Positions 45,724 to 54,245 of a DNA stretch of 64,000 bases are shown one piece after another. Made by a program: the position numbers and the translations under genes. The first letter of the stretch is position 1. Each line of letters opens with the position of its first letter. The notes beneath the pieces were generated by a model. It did no database searches. It saw nothing but the letters and a program-made list of their open reading frames with translations, and was not told where the DNA came from. Source of the stretch: Pseudomonas inefficax (GTDB lineage: Bacteria > Pseudomonadota > Gammaproteobacteria > Pseudomonadales > Pseudomonadaceae). Location: assembly GCF_900277125.1 (NCBI RefSeq), contig NZ_OPYN01000164.1, forward strand, positions 124,001 to 188,000, written 5' to 3'.

Positions 45724-47030
45724 TGACTGGCGGCCGAGGGTTGCTTTTTCTGCTTGGCCCGGGCGAGCTTGTCGGCAATCGTCATCAGCGGCTTGTTGCC
45801 TGCGGCCCACACCGCAAGCGCCTGACCGAGGCTCGCACGCTCGGCATCCGGGTGCTCGCGGCCCATCTCTGGGTTTTTATGGCAAGCAACCGGCACGTTG
45901 AGGATCAAGCGACGCATGCATGAGTTGGCATGGTCGCACCAGTTGATGTCCGCCACTCGGCCTTCAAGCACTTTCACGGCGTAGTCCGGATCGGCCAGCA
46001 TCTGCCGGGCCAACATGTTTGCATCGACATGCCCGTCCACGATCGCGTCCGCCGCCTGCTGCGGGTCGGGGGTGCTCGACAGGAACAGTTTGACCCCAGG
46101 ACCAAGTACCTTGCGAAACGCCTGTGGCTCGCCAAACTCAAGCATGGTGCCGGACCTGCTCGGCACGTTGACCCGCATGTTGTCGTAATTGGCCTCGCTG
46201 AGCGAGATGAAATCCACTCCGCCCTTGACGATATGCGCCGCAACTTCGGCGAATCCATCCGGGCCCTGTCCGCCAGGCAGGTGATCGTTCACGCTCATGC
46301 GGATGCCGAGCGGATAATCCGCGCCCACTTCAGCACGCACCGCAGCGACCACATCGCGCAGCGCCCGGGCCCGGTTCTGCGCCGAGCCGCCGTATTGATC
46401 CGTGCGCTGGTTTGCCAGCGGCGAGAGGAACGACGAGTAGAAATAGCTCATGTGCGCGGCGATCTCGGCACCATCGAAACCCGCCGCTTTCGCTCGCCGT
46501 GCCGCAGCCACAACGCCGGCCTCGAGCGCCTTGATGTCCTCGACGGTTGCCTCGTGCGGCAGCGGTGTAATGCGACCACCGGGGATATAGATGTTATCGG
46601 GTAGCCCGGCCACACCCATGTTCACCGATTTCGGGCTGGCCGCCGAGATCCACTTGCCGTTGCGCGGCACGCCCATGCGACCGAAGCTGGGGAACAGTTG
46701 CGCGAACACCGGCGTGCCATAAACGTGCACGGCATCGGTCAATCGCTTGAGATCGCCGACGAATTCATCCTTGTCGAAGCGGATAAGCGGCGTGAACGGC
46801 GACTCGTCCCAGGCCTGCGTCGTCGCCACCGAGCCACCGACGATGACCAGCCCTACTCCACCCTGAGCACGCCGCTGCAGGAAGGCGATGGATTGTGCGC
46901 TAGGCCGCCCGTCGGGGGTCGGGCGCAGGACCGACATCGGCCCGAGGATGATCCGGTTCTTGATCTCCAGCCCATTGATCTTGAGTGGGCTTCCCAGCAC
47001 CGCAGCCGCATTGTTCAATGTGGTAGTCAT
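45720..47030 (-). CDS. Old-yellow-enzyme-family NADH:flavin oxidoreductase
   Basis: A 436-residue protein: FMN TIM barrel with NRIILGPMSVLRPTPDGRPS near 25-44, the active-site stretch GAEIAAHMSYFYSSFLSPLANQRTDQYGG near 172-200 and the FMN-phosphate region near 300-330. The cysteine end (WCDHANSCMRR, later VACHKN) resembles the Fe-S site of 2,4-dienoyl-CoA reductases, but the spacing differs and one Cys seems missing. It has no second flavin domain. It probably reduces an activated double bond in an intermediate. ATG at 47030; the frame is open far upstream, under the MFS gene. Confidence 0.85.
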   Translation of the reverse strand: MTTTLNNAAAVLGSPLKINGLEIKNRIILGPMSVLRPTPDGRPSAQSIAFLQRRAQGGVGLVIVGGSVATTQAWDESPFTPLIRFDKDEFVGDLKRLTDAVHVYGTPVFAQLFPSFGRMGVPRNGKWISAASPKSVNMGVAGLPDNIYIPGGRITPLPHEATVEDIKALEAGVVAAARRAKAAGFDGAEIAAHMSYFYSSFLSPLANQRTDQYGGSAQNRARALRDVVAAVRAEVGADYPLGIRMSVNDHLPGGQGPDGFAEVAAHIVKGGVDFISLSEANYDNMRVNVPSRSGTMLEFGEPQAFRKVLGPGVKLFLSSTPDPQQAADAIVDGHVDANMLARQMLADPDYAVKVLEGRVADINWCDHANSCMRRLILNVPVACHKNPEMGREHPDAERASLGQALAVWAAGNKPLMTIADKLARAKQKKQPSAASQ

Positions 47031-47077
47031 GGTTGTGCCTTGCCTATTGGATGGGTATTCAACGGATATGAAGGGCT

Positions 47078-48253
47078 TCAGCGCAGGCCGCGGGTGGCAA
47101 GGCCAAAGCTCGTGGCCGCCAGTAGACCAAACGCCACCGCTGCCCAACCCAGACTGGCATAGTCGACGTGCTGCGCCAGCATGCCACCGAGCAGCGGCCC
47201 GACAGCGGAACCGGCCATGATCATCACCGGTGTCGCCGCCAGTACGCGGCCGGTGGGCTCCATGCGCGCAATCAGCCCGAATGCGAAGACATGGGTGAAG
47301 GTCAGCACGGAGATAAAGATCGAGGTCCCCACAATGTAGGTCGCATAGATCGACAGCTGAGCCACGGTCAAGGCGGCAGTGGCCTGGATCAACGGCCCGA
47401 TCACAACCACCCAGCCAGCCGAAAGGCGGCTCCCCAGTGGGCCGGACAGGGTGACAAACACAAGGTTTGCCAAGCCGCTGACGACCAACACTGTGGTGAT
47501 CTGCGCGGTGCTGAAACCATGCGACACGCCAATGCGCTCGACAAAGCCGAGGATCATCGAGTGCGTCACCATCAGCAGGCTGACGCCGGCGATGGCGAAC
47601 CAGACGCGTGCCGGTAGCCTGCTGACTGCCAGACTCTCGTGCTTGGCCACCTTGTCGATCTGCGGGAAAGCAAGCAGCCCGGCCAAGGAAGCAATGAACA
47701 TGATGCCCGCCATTGTGTAGAAGAACACGTTCGGGCCGATCCTGCCGACCAGGGGCGGCAGGATCGACAGCATCAGTGTGGACACCAGGCTCAACATGGT
47801 GAACGCAATCGCAGCCGTGCGGTGCGGATTGCCAGTCCCTCCCATCGTGCCATGCACAATCGACAGGCCGCAGCCAACCGACAGACCGGCGATGACGTGC
47901 GTGGTCGCCAGCAGTCCATAGTTGCTGCCGACCTGGGTCATCCAGGCAAAGGCCAAGCCAGCCAATGCATAGGCCATCGGCTGGATGCGCCGGCGGTTGA
48001 TCCGGGTGAGCCTGGGCGCGAAGTACAGGCTGCTGAGCACGACCGAACCCAGGAACAGGGTCAGCAGGAAACCAGCCTTCTGCGGCTCGAGGGCCAGGCT
48101 CCCAACCAGCACCATACCCACCCAGATCGGCAGGGCGGTGATATCCATCAGGCCGGCGCAATGGCCAATGATCAGTGCGACGATGCCTCCGCGCGATTCC
48201 TTCTGAAGCGCGGCGTCAGTCGATGTGGAACGTGTGTAGGGAGTAGTGTCCAT
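47078..48253 (-). CDS. MFS transporter
   Basis: A 391-residue 12-helix permease without the ACS signature of HpaX; TM1 begins near residue 22 (GIVALIIGHCAGLMDITALPIWVGMVLVG). The start overlaps the cytochrome stop as TGATG. It is embedded between the flavocytochrome and the old yellow enzyme gene, so it probably imports the product of periplasmic hydroxylation or exports a toxic intermediate. ATG at 48253 was chosen; the frame runs open to 48592 beneath the cytochrome gene. Confidence 0.83.
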   Translation of the reverse strand: MDTTPYTRSTSTDAALQKESRGGIVALIIGHCAGLMDITALPIWVGMVLVGSLALEPQKAGFLLTLFLGSVVLSSLYFAPRLTRINRRRIQPMAYALAGLAFAWMTQVGSNYGLLATTHVIAGLSVGCGLSIVHGTMGGTGNPHRTAAIAFTMLSLVSTLMLSILPPLVGRIGPNVFFYTMAGIMFIASLAGLLAFPQIDKVAKHESLAVSRLPARVWFAIAGVSLLMVTHSMILGFVERIGVSHGFSTAQITTVLVVSGLANLVFVTLSGPLGSRLSAGWVVVIGPLIQATAALTVAQLSIYATYIVGTSIFISVLTFTHVFAFGLIARMEPTGRVLAATPVMIMAGSAVGPLLGGMLAQHVDYASLGWAAVAFGLLAATSFGLATRGLR

Positions 48254-48645
48254 CAAGGGGCTCTCCGGCCAAGGTATTCGACAAGGGCTTGAAGATCGGC
48301 ATCGCTGATCTCGGTCTTGCGGAACGCGGGCATGATCATCACCCCGTTGCGCACGTAGAACTCGATGAATTGCGCGGGCATATCGCGGCGGTCTTCCAAC
48401 GCCGCGGGGATCGCCCCCTGGTACTTGGCCTGCAGCGACGCGGTACCAGGCATGCGCTCGCCACGGCCGTGACAAATTCCGCACCAGCGGTTGTAGACCG
48501 CCTTCCCGAGCGGATGGGATGCCTGTGTCGCGCCAGCGGCCGCAGCCGATACGGCAACCTCCTTGAGCGGACCGTCTGCAGCGTTCGCCCACATGACAGG
48601 CATGAGCGCAAAGGACAGCCCGAGCACACCGATGGCTTTTTTCAT
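48253..48645 (-). CDS. Cytochrome c subunit of a VAO/PCMH-type flavocytochrome
   Basis: A 130-residue class I cytochrome c with a Sec signal (MKKAIGVLGLSFALMPVMWANA), haem site CGICH near residues 55-59 and the axial Met in VMIMPAFRKTE near 102-112. It accepts electrons from the flavin subunit, as in p-cresol methylhydroxylase, eugenol hydroxylase and pinoresinol hydroxylase. Its ATG overlaps the flavoprotein stop (ATGA at 48642-48645), so the subunits are translationally coupled. Confidence 0.9.
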   Translation of the reverse strand: MKKAIGVLGLSFALMPVMWANAADGPLKEVAVSAAAAGATQASHPLGKAVYNRWCGICHGRGERMPGTASLQAKYQGAIPAALEDRRDMPAQFIEFYVRNGVMIMPAFRKTEISDADLQALVEYLGRRAP

Positions 48646-50318
48646 GATGGCCTCCCGCGCAGGTGCCGGGGCCAGATACCGTAGCGGCCCGCAGACAGGA
48701 TGCCGTTGGGGTCGACGGCGTCCTTGATCGTCTCGTGTAGCCGCATCAGGCTATGGTCGTTGTACGAATACAGGCCCATGGCTTGGTCATGGAACTCGGT
48801 GTGGCAACGGTACTCGCCCCAACCATGCTGCGCGCCAATGTCCAGCAGCGTCCGGTAAGCCTTGACGACGGACTTGTTCAAGGCCGTGTCGTCGGTGATG
48901 GGGAAGCCGACAATGAACAGGAAAGTGCGCTCGTAGAATGGCGCTGGCAAAGCGAATGGCCTGAGATTCCAGATGGGCACGTTCTGCAATGCCGGAATGG
49001 TCCTGGCTGCCTCATCGAACACACGGTTGGCATCGAAGATGCCCTGCGCAGTTTGCGGGATCACTGGCGAGAACCACATGTGGCCGCGCATCGGCGCCGG
49101 GTTTCCCCCAGCACGGGTACCCATGCCAAAAAAGTCCATGTTCGGCACACCAACGTCCTGCGGGTAAATCGTCCACGCCTCGGCCGCCTTGCGCGGATCT
49201 GTCTGGATCGGCCCTGTCTGGAACGTTGCCCCCTTGATCGACTTGGCCGCCAGCTCCTGCACCGCCTCCCACTGCGCAGCGATCACCTTGGGCGGCCCGT
49301 AAAATTTCAAGTAGAGCCCCCAGTACGGGATCCGATTGTCTGCCCCGTATCTGGCCAGCTCAGACGAATAACCAACCTTGGATGTTGCAACCAGCTCCGC
49401 CTGTGCCTTAGGCAATTGCGGCGGCCCCTTGTAGAAAGCGTCGACCAGCAACTTGGTCTGGTTGCTGACACCGAGCAGCGGGCTGAGCAACTCCGGCGTG
49501 CCGGGTGCCAGGCCGCTGTTCTCGGCGTACTTGAGCAGTTCGACCAGGGGATGCAGGTCTTCGTAATGCGGGGCAAACACCGTGCCTTCCATAAAGGCTT
49601 CCGGCGCCGGCATCAGCCAGATCCCCATCTTGGTCACGATACCGAAATTGGACTGCGAGAAAATGCCGTCGACAATCGGCCCCATGCCGTGCTTGTACTG
49701 CGCCCAGGTCTTGGAGCCTGGCAACGCCCCCATACCCGTACGCACCACCTCACCGCTGGCCAGCACTACCTCCATGCCACAGTGCGCGTCGAAGTGGTTG
49801 CGAAAGCGCGACGAGGTATGCCCAACGCCATGATCGATGGCATTGCCGAGCACGCTACCCCACCCAGGGTCGGCCGCGTCCACCCACAGCTTCAACCCGC
49901 GCTCACTGATGTAGTTGTAGAGATCAAAATAGGTAACGCCTGGCTCGACGATGGCGTAGGCATTACTCTCGTTGACCTCGATGATTCGATTCATTCGCTT
50001 GAGGTCGAGCACCACCGACCCCGAATGGTTTGGCGCCGAGCCACCATAGCCAAGGTTCTTGCCAGTGGAGATGGTGTAGATCGGGATCTTGTACGTGTTG
50101 GCGATGCGCACCACCGCCTGCACTTCTTCGACAGTCGCTGGCGAGACGGCAGCACAGGCACTGCGATCTTCCGGCGTGTCGCGCAGCGGTGAATAGGCAT
50201 CCTTGTACGCGAAAAGGTCTTCGTCACTGGTGAATACCCATTCCTTGCCGACGACGTTGGCGAACGCCTGCAATGCACTGGCAAAGTCCTGGGGCGATAC
50301 ATTCAATGGTGTTTTCAT
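48642..50318 (-). CDS. Flavin subunit of a p-cresol/eugenol/pinoresinol-hydroxylase-like flavocytochrome (VAO/PCMH family)
   Basis: A 558-residue flavoprotein: FAD domain CAAVSPATVEEVQAVVRIANTYKIPIYTISTGKNLGYGG near 45-83, RTGMGALPGSKTWAQYKHGMGPIVDGIFSQSNFGIVTKMG near 197-236 as in PCMH, and RGHMWFSPV near 400, whose His lies where vanillyl-alcohol oxidase links FAD; covalent linkage is inference. Family members hydroxylate the benzylic carbon of 4-hydroxyphenyl compounds using water. It has no signal peptide. ATG at 50318 stands four bases after the Tat-protein stop; an earlier Met at 50363 is possible. The substrate is undetermined. Confidence 0.85.
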   Translation of the reverse strand: MKTPLNVSPQDFASALQAFANVVGKEWVFTSDEDLFAYKDAYSPLRDTPEDRSACAAVSPATVEEVQAVVRIANTYKIPIYTISTGKNLGYGGSAPNHSGSVVLDLKRMNRIIEVNESNAYAIVEPGVTYFDLYNYISERGLKLWVDAADPGWGSVLGNAIDHGVGHTSSRFRNHFDAHCGMEVVLASGEVVRTGMGALPGSKTWAQYKHGMGPIVDGIFSQSNFGIVTKMGIWLMPAPEAFMEGTVFAPHYEDLHPLVELLKYAENSGLAPGTPELLSPLLGVSNQTKLLVDAFYKGPPQLPKAQAELVATSKVGYSSELARYGADNRIPYWGLYLKFYGPPKVIAAQWEAVQELAAKSIKGATFQTGPIQTDPRKAAEAWTIYPQDVGVPNMDFFGMGTRAGGNPAPMRGHMWFSPVIPQTAQGIFDANRVFDEAARTIPALQNVPIWNLRPFALPAPFYERTFLFIVGFPITDDTALNKSVVKAYRTLLDIGAQHGWGEYRCHTEFHDQAMGLYSYNDHSLMRLHETIKDAVDPNGILSAGRYGIWPRHLRGRPS

Positions 50319-50322
50319 GGCG

Positions 50323-50757
50323 TCACGCGATGATCCAGGAGACGAGGTTATCGGGATGCCCATCGTTGACGCCTACTGGCGCCAGCGCCCGGGTACGAAG
50401 CGAATGGCTGCGCGCCTGCTCGGCAAGGCACTGCCACACCGCTCGCGTGGTCAAGCCTGCGACGGCACCGTCTCGGCGCCTCCACATCGGTAACAGCGAC
50501 TGCTGCCAAAGACGCGTAAGCCCATCGACCACCTCCAGCGGCTCGCTACCACGTGCGACATAAGCCTTGGCGAATGCCACACTTAGCGCATGGCGTCGGT
50601 CGGTCACGATGAAACGGATGTCATTGGCCGGCAGCGGCCGCGCAGACGCCATCGCCAACCATGGGGAATTCGCAAGCACGGCCAGCGCGGCGACCCCACT
50701 GCCCGCGCGCAAAAACCGACGCCGGCTGATCGTCAACTCATCCAGGCCCATGCTCAC
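50323..50757 (-). CDS. Tat-signal protein of unknown function next to the flavocytochrome
   Basis: A 144-residue protein with a twin-arginine leader (LTISRRRFLRAGSGVAALAVLANSPWLAMA). The mature part is about 105 residues, basic and Trp-containing (RLWQQSLLPMWRRRDGAVAG), with no domain I recognise. It overlaps the SDR stop (ATGA at 50754-50757) and is coupled to the leaderless flavin subunit. It may carry the folded flavoprotein through the Tat translocon or anchor it in the periplasm, a role proposed here from context only. Confidence 0.7.
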   Translation of the reverse strand: MSMGLDELTISRRRFLRAGSGVAALAVLANSPWLAMASARPLPANDIRFIVTDRRHALSVAFAKAYVARGSEPLEVVDGLTRLWQQSLLPMWRRRDGAVAGLTTRAVWQCLAEQARSHSLRTRALAPVGVNDGHPDNLVSWIIA

Positions 50758-51560
50758 TCTCCAAAGAATTCGCGGTAGGCGGAAAAGCCCGGGATATGAA
50801 TCGACACACCGCCATCGGCCACCAGGGTTTGTCCGGTGATATTGCGTGCGGCATCGGACGCAAGAAACGCCACAACCTCGGCGATGTCATGCGGGGCGCC
50901 GACACGGTCGCGAGGCGTTTCGTCCAACACCAGCTTGAGCATCGCCGGCGGGAAATCCTTGGCCACTGTTTCGGTCAACACCAGCCCCGGCGCGACGGCG
51001 TTGCAACGCACGCCCTTACGCCCGTAGGCGGTGGCGACGGCGCGGGTCATCTGGATCATGGCCGCCTTGGTCGCGCTGTACGCGTGGAAGCGGATGTTGC
51101 CCTGCAACGCCATGCCGGACACGGTATTGACAATGGCGCCAGCGCCGCTGGCGATCAGGTGCGGCAACGCCTCGCGGGTGACGATCATCGTTCCGCGGCA
51201 ATTGGTATCGAAGAATGTGTCCCAGGTGTCGGTGGACATCTCGCCAATCGCGTTGTCGGCCGCGACCAGGTGCTGGCCGACCGCAGTGGCGTTGTTATGC
51301 AGGATGTCGATGCGGCCGAAGTGCTCCACTACACGCACCACCATGCGCTTGATGGAGTCCTCGTCGGTGAGGTCCATCTCGATAGCAAGCGCCGAGTCGC
51401 CATATTTCGCGGCGACTGCCTGCGCGCGATCCAGTGCGATATCGGCGATGGCTACGCGCGCTCCACGTCCGACCATCAGCTCGATGGTGGCCTGTCCGAT
51501 ACCGCCGGCGCCCCCCGTGATGATCGCGACCTTGCCCTCAAGACTTAGCGCTTTGTACAT
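50754..51560 (-). CDS. Short-chain dehydrogenase, first gene of the flavocytochrome operon
   Basis: A classical SDR of 268 residues: GGAGGIGQ cofactor loop near 16-23, acidic end of strand 2 (IADIALD), NNAT near 91-94, the Ser in NTVSGMALQ, and active site Y-S-A-T-K near 162-166. It should oxidise the alcohol or ketone made by benzylic hydroxylation. AAGGAG lies six bases before ATG 51560; the frame is open to 51626. Two operator copies lie 30-85 bp upstream. Confidence 0.86.
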   Translation of the reverse strand: MYKALSLEGKVAIITGGAGGIGQATIELMVGRGARVAIADIALDRAQAVAAKYGDSALAIEMDLTDEDSIKRMVVRVVEHFGRIDILHNNATAVGQHLVAADNAIGEMSTDTWDTFFDTNCRGTMIVTREALPHLIASGAGAIVNTVSGMALQGNIRFHAYSATKAAMIQMTRAVATAYGRKGVRCNAVAPGLVLTETVAKDFPPAMLKLVLDETPRDRVGAPHDIAEVVAFLASDAARNITGQTLVADGGVSIHIPGFSAYREFFGE

Positions 51561-51589
51561 GCTTGTCTCCTTTGATGCGTTCTTGTTTT

Positions 51590-51644
51590 TATACGACCCA
51601 TACCGGGTCTGATGCGCACAAAACAAAACAATACGACTCGTAAC
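51590..51644. promoter_or_regulatory. Two TetR operator copies upstream of the SDR-flavocytochrome operon
   Basis: TATACGACCCATACC (51590-51604) and AATACGACTCGTAAC (51630-51644) start 40 bp apart. The second has the core ATACGACTCGTA; the first is degenerate in its right half. They are followed by the SDR start on the - strand at 51560. Confidence 0.65.
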
Positions 51645-51734
51645 GTTTTAATTAAAGGTCTTTTACGCTAAACAACCGGCCAAAGGGTCGAGCATCCACC
51701 CAACCCTCCAGCCAGGCATTACCCAAATGCTGCC

Positions 51735-53204
51735 TCAGAGCCCTCCGAGCGCCACGTACTTGATTTCGAGGTAGTCATCGATGCCGTACTTGGAACCTTC
51801 ACGCCCCAACCCGGACGCCTTGACACCACCGAACGGTGCAACTTCGGTAGAAATCAGGCCTTCGTTCACGCCGACCATGCCGAATTCCAATTGCTCGACC
51901 ACCCGGAAGATGCGCCCCACGTCGCGCGCATACAGGTATGACGCCAGGCCGAACGGCGTGTCGTTGGCCAAGGCAATGGCTTGCTCTTCGGTTTCAAAAC
52001 GGAACAGCGGCGCGACCGGCCCAAAGGTTTCGTCGCTAAAGATCAGTGCGTCTAGCGGCACGTCAGCGAGAACGGTAGGCTCGAAGAAGGAGCCACCCAG
52101 CCCATGACGCTTGCCGCCAGCGATCACCCGCGCGCCCTTGGCCACCGCATCTTCGATGTGCTCCTCGACTTTGCGCACCGCGCTTTCGTTGATCAGCGGT
52201 CCTTGCACTACACCCTCGTCCATGCCGTTGCCGACCTTCAGGGCGGCGGTAGCTTCGGCCAACTTTCTGGCAAAGGCATCGTAGATGCCGGACTGCACCA
52301 ACATGCGGTTCGCGGCTACGCAAGCCTGCCCGGTATTGCGATATTTCGCGGCAAGCGCACCCTGCACCGCGGCATCGACATCGGCGTCGTCGAACACGAT
52401 GAACGGAGCATTGCCGCCAAGCTCCATGCTGGTTTTCTTGATCGTCGGTGCGCACTGCGCCAACAGTTGCGCGCCTACCTCGGTGGAACCTGTGAACGAG
52501 AGCTTGCGCACGATAGGGTTGGCGGTCAGCTCGCCACCTATGGCACGCGCCGACCCCGTGACAACATTGCATACGCCTGCGGGCAGGCCGGCACGTTCAG
52601 CCAGCACCGCCAGCGCCAACGCCGACAGTGGTGTCTGGCTGGCCGGCTTGATCACACCGGCGCAGCCCACCGCCCAGCCCGGGCCGGCCTTGCGGGTGAT
52701 CATCGCCGCAGGGAAGTTCCAAGGTGTGATCGCAGCGAACACGCCGATTGGCGTTTTCTGTGCAAGAATCCGCCGGCCATCGACATTCTGCGGGATGATG
52801 TCGCCGTAAGTGCGCCGCGCTTCTTCCGCGAACCATTCGATGAAGCCCGCTGCGTACAGGATCTCACCGCGCGATTCGACCAGCGGCTTACCTTGCTCGG
52901 CGGTCATGATCATCGCAAGATCATCGATGTGTTCGTGCATCAGTTCGTAGAGTTTGCGCAGCACGATGGCGCGCTGTTTAGGCAACGTCATGCGCCACCC
53001 TTTCATCGCGCACTCGGCCGCTTCGATGGCTCGACGGGTTTCCGCCGCCCCCCCATTGGGCACCCGCGCCACCAATTCGCCGGTGGCGGGGTTGCGCACC
53101 TCGATGGTCTGCCCGCTATCGGCCTGCACCCATTGACCGCCGATCAGCATGGCCTGGCGCAGCAGGTCGGGATCCTTCAGCTCAAGTTGCTTCAATTCAC
53201 TCAT
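51735..53204 (-). CDS. Aldehyde dehydrogenase (succinate-semialdehyde-dehydrogenase-like)
   Basis: An NAD(P)-dependent ALDH of 489 residues with TPWNFPAAMITRKAGPGWAVG near 150-170, the Glu in MELGGNAPFIVFDDAD near 252-267 and the nucleophile Cys in NTGQACVAANRM near 284-295. It resembles GabD-type enzymes and may oxidise the aromatic aldehyde left after side-chain cleavage, or succinic semialdehyde. GAGGGGAC precedes the start. It is the last of the three-gene - strand set that begins at 55253. Confidence 0.87.
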   Translation of the reverse strand: MSELKQLELKDPDLLRQAMLIGGQWVQADSGQTIEVRNPATGELVARVPNGGAAETRRAIEAAECAMKGWRMTLPKQRAIVLRKLYELMHEHIDDLAMIMTAEQGKPLVESRGEILYAAGFIEWFAEEARRTYGDIIPQNVDGRRILAQKTPIGVFAAITPWNFPAAMITRKAGPGWAVGCAGVIKPASQTPLSALALAVLAERAGLPAGVCNVVTGSARAIGGELTANPIVRKLSFTGSTEVGAQLLAQCAPTIKKTSMELGGNAPFIVFDDADVDAAVQGALAAKYRNTGQACVAANRMLVQSGIYDAFARKLAEATAALKVGNGMDEGVVQGPLINESAVRKVEEHIEDAVAKGARVIAGGKRHGLGGSFFEPTVLADVPLDALIFSDETFGPVAPLFRFETEEQAIALANDTPFGLASYLYARDVGRIFRVVEQLEFGMVGVNEGLISTEVAPFGGVKASGLGREGSKYGIDDYLEIKYVALGGL

Positions 53205-53214
53205 GTCCGTCCCC

Positions 53215-54225
53215 TCAAGCCGGGTTGCGGCCGATGAAGAAGTCTTCATCCGGCGAACTGGTCGGATTCATGCCGGCGGCTTGGGTGGCACTGCGCAGCA
53301 CCGCCATGTCGCGGCCATGCACACGCGCCGTCGGGTGGCGGATTGGGCCACCGTTGTATCCCTGCAACCAGCTCTGGTACTTCCACATCAGCCGGTTCGA
53401 CAGCGCATGGCCACCGAAGCCGATGGCAGCTACCGCCTTGCGCATCGGTTCGAGCTTGTAATAGAGCTCGGTGGCTTCGTCGTACCGACCCTCGCGGATC
53501 AGCTTGTGGGCCTGCGGGATCGCCGGACCGAAGAAGGCGCTGTAGTTTGTGCCGCAGAACGGGATATCCATGACCTGGGCCAGCGGGATGTACTCGTACT
53601 CCAGCGGCGACGAGATCACCACCTCTTTGTGGAAGTGCCGGTGCACCTCAATGGCTGACATGATGTAAGGCATGCCACCTTCGGTCTTTATCGCAGCCAC
53701 GTTCGGGCAGTCGTCGACCAGGCGGCGCAGTACCGGTACCGGAATGTCGGCCGGGTGCAGCCGGCCAAAGCCCCAGATCGGTACAGGGAACAGCATGACC
53801 GCCAGGTTGGTGGCATCGCACATGGCTTTGCTGTACTGGTAGACCTCTTCATACGACTTTGGATAGAAGTGCGGAGGGTAGCCCAGCAATACCAGTTCGG
53901 CGCCGTTGGCCTCGGCGCGCTTGACCGCGGCAATGTTGTCTTCGAGCGTGTTGAATACCGCATGGTGGACCACGATCAGGCGGCCCTTGGCTTCGTCGAC
54001 CATGATCTGCTGGAACTGGTCATGCTCCTCGAAGCTCAGCGGCACCTCCGAGACGGCGAGCGAGCCGACGAAGCCGTGCTCGATGGTCAGATTGACGTCA
54101 TGACGGATGGCCTTCTCGTTCAAGCGGGTGAAGTCCGAGGTCATCGTGGGAATGGTGACGTTGGCAACGCCGACGAGGTTCTGCCGTGCCCATTCGCGAG
54201 CTTCTTTTCTGCTATAGCTGGCCAT
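53215..54225 (-). CDS. Dihydrodipicolinate-synthase-family aldolase with Phe in place of the active-site Tyr
   Basis: A 336-residue class I aldolase of the DapA/NAL/NahE superfamily. The Schiff-base Lys is visible in VAAIKTEGG (Lys180). Where DapA has YN-x-P (Tyr133 in E. coli), this protein has LFPVP (Phe146). In the superfamily, hydratase-aldolases cleave side chains of aromatic pyruvates. Here it stands between aldehyde dehydrogenase and ornithine-cyclodeaminase-like genes, so a retro-aldol producing an aromatic aldehyde is plausible. AAGG precedes the start. Confidence 0.8.
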   Translation of the reverse strand: MASYSRKEAREWARQNLVGVANVTIPTMTSDFTRLNEKAIRHDVNLTIEHGFVGSLAVSEVPLSFEEHDQFQQIMVDEAKGRLIVVHHAVFNTLEDNIAAVKRAEANGAELVLLGYPPHFYPKSYEEVYQYSKAMCDATNLAVMLFPVPIWGFGRLHPADIPVPVLRRLVDDCPNVAAIKTEGGMPYIMSAIEVHRHFHKEVVISSPLEYEYIPLAQVMDIPFCGTNYSAFFGPAIPQAHKLIREGRYDEATELYYKLEPMRKAVAAIGFGGHALSNRLMWKYQSWLQGYNGGPIRHPTARVHGRDMAVLRSATQAAGMNPTSSPDEDFFIGRNPA

Positions 54226-54245
54226 TGTTGTTTTCCTTGGTCTAT

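Noticed and set aside
45720..48161. A single 813-codon frame spanning the old yellow enzyme and MFS region.
   Set aside because: The upstream half is antisense-like or frame-shadow sequence of the MFS gene; homology starts at 47030.
52104..53237. A 377-codon + strand frame opposite the aldehyde dehydrogenase.
   Set aside because: It is the complement of a well-conserved gene, has no domain and carries the composition of a shadow frame.
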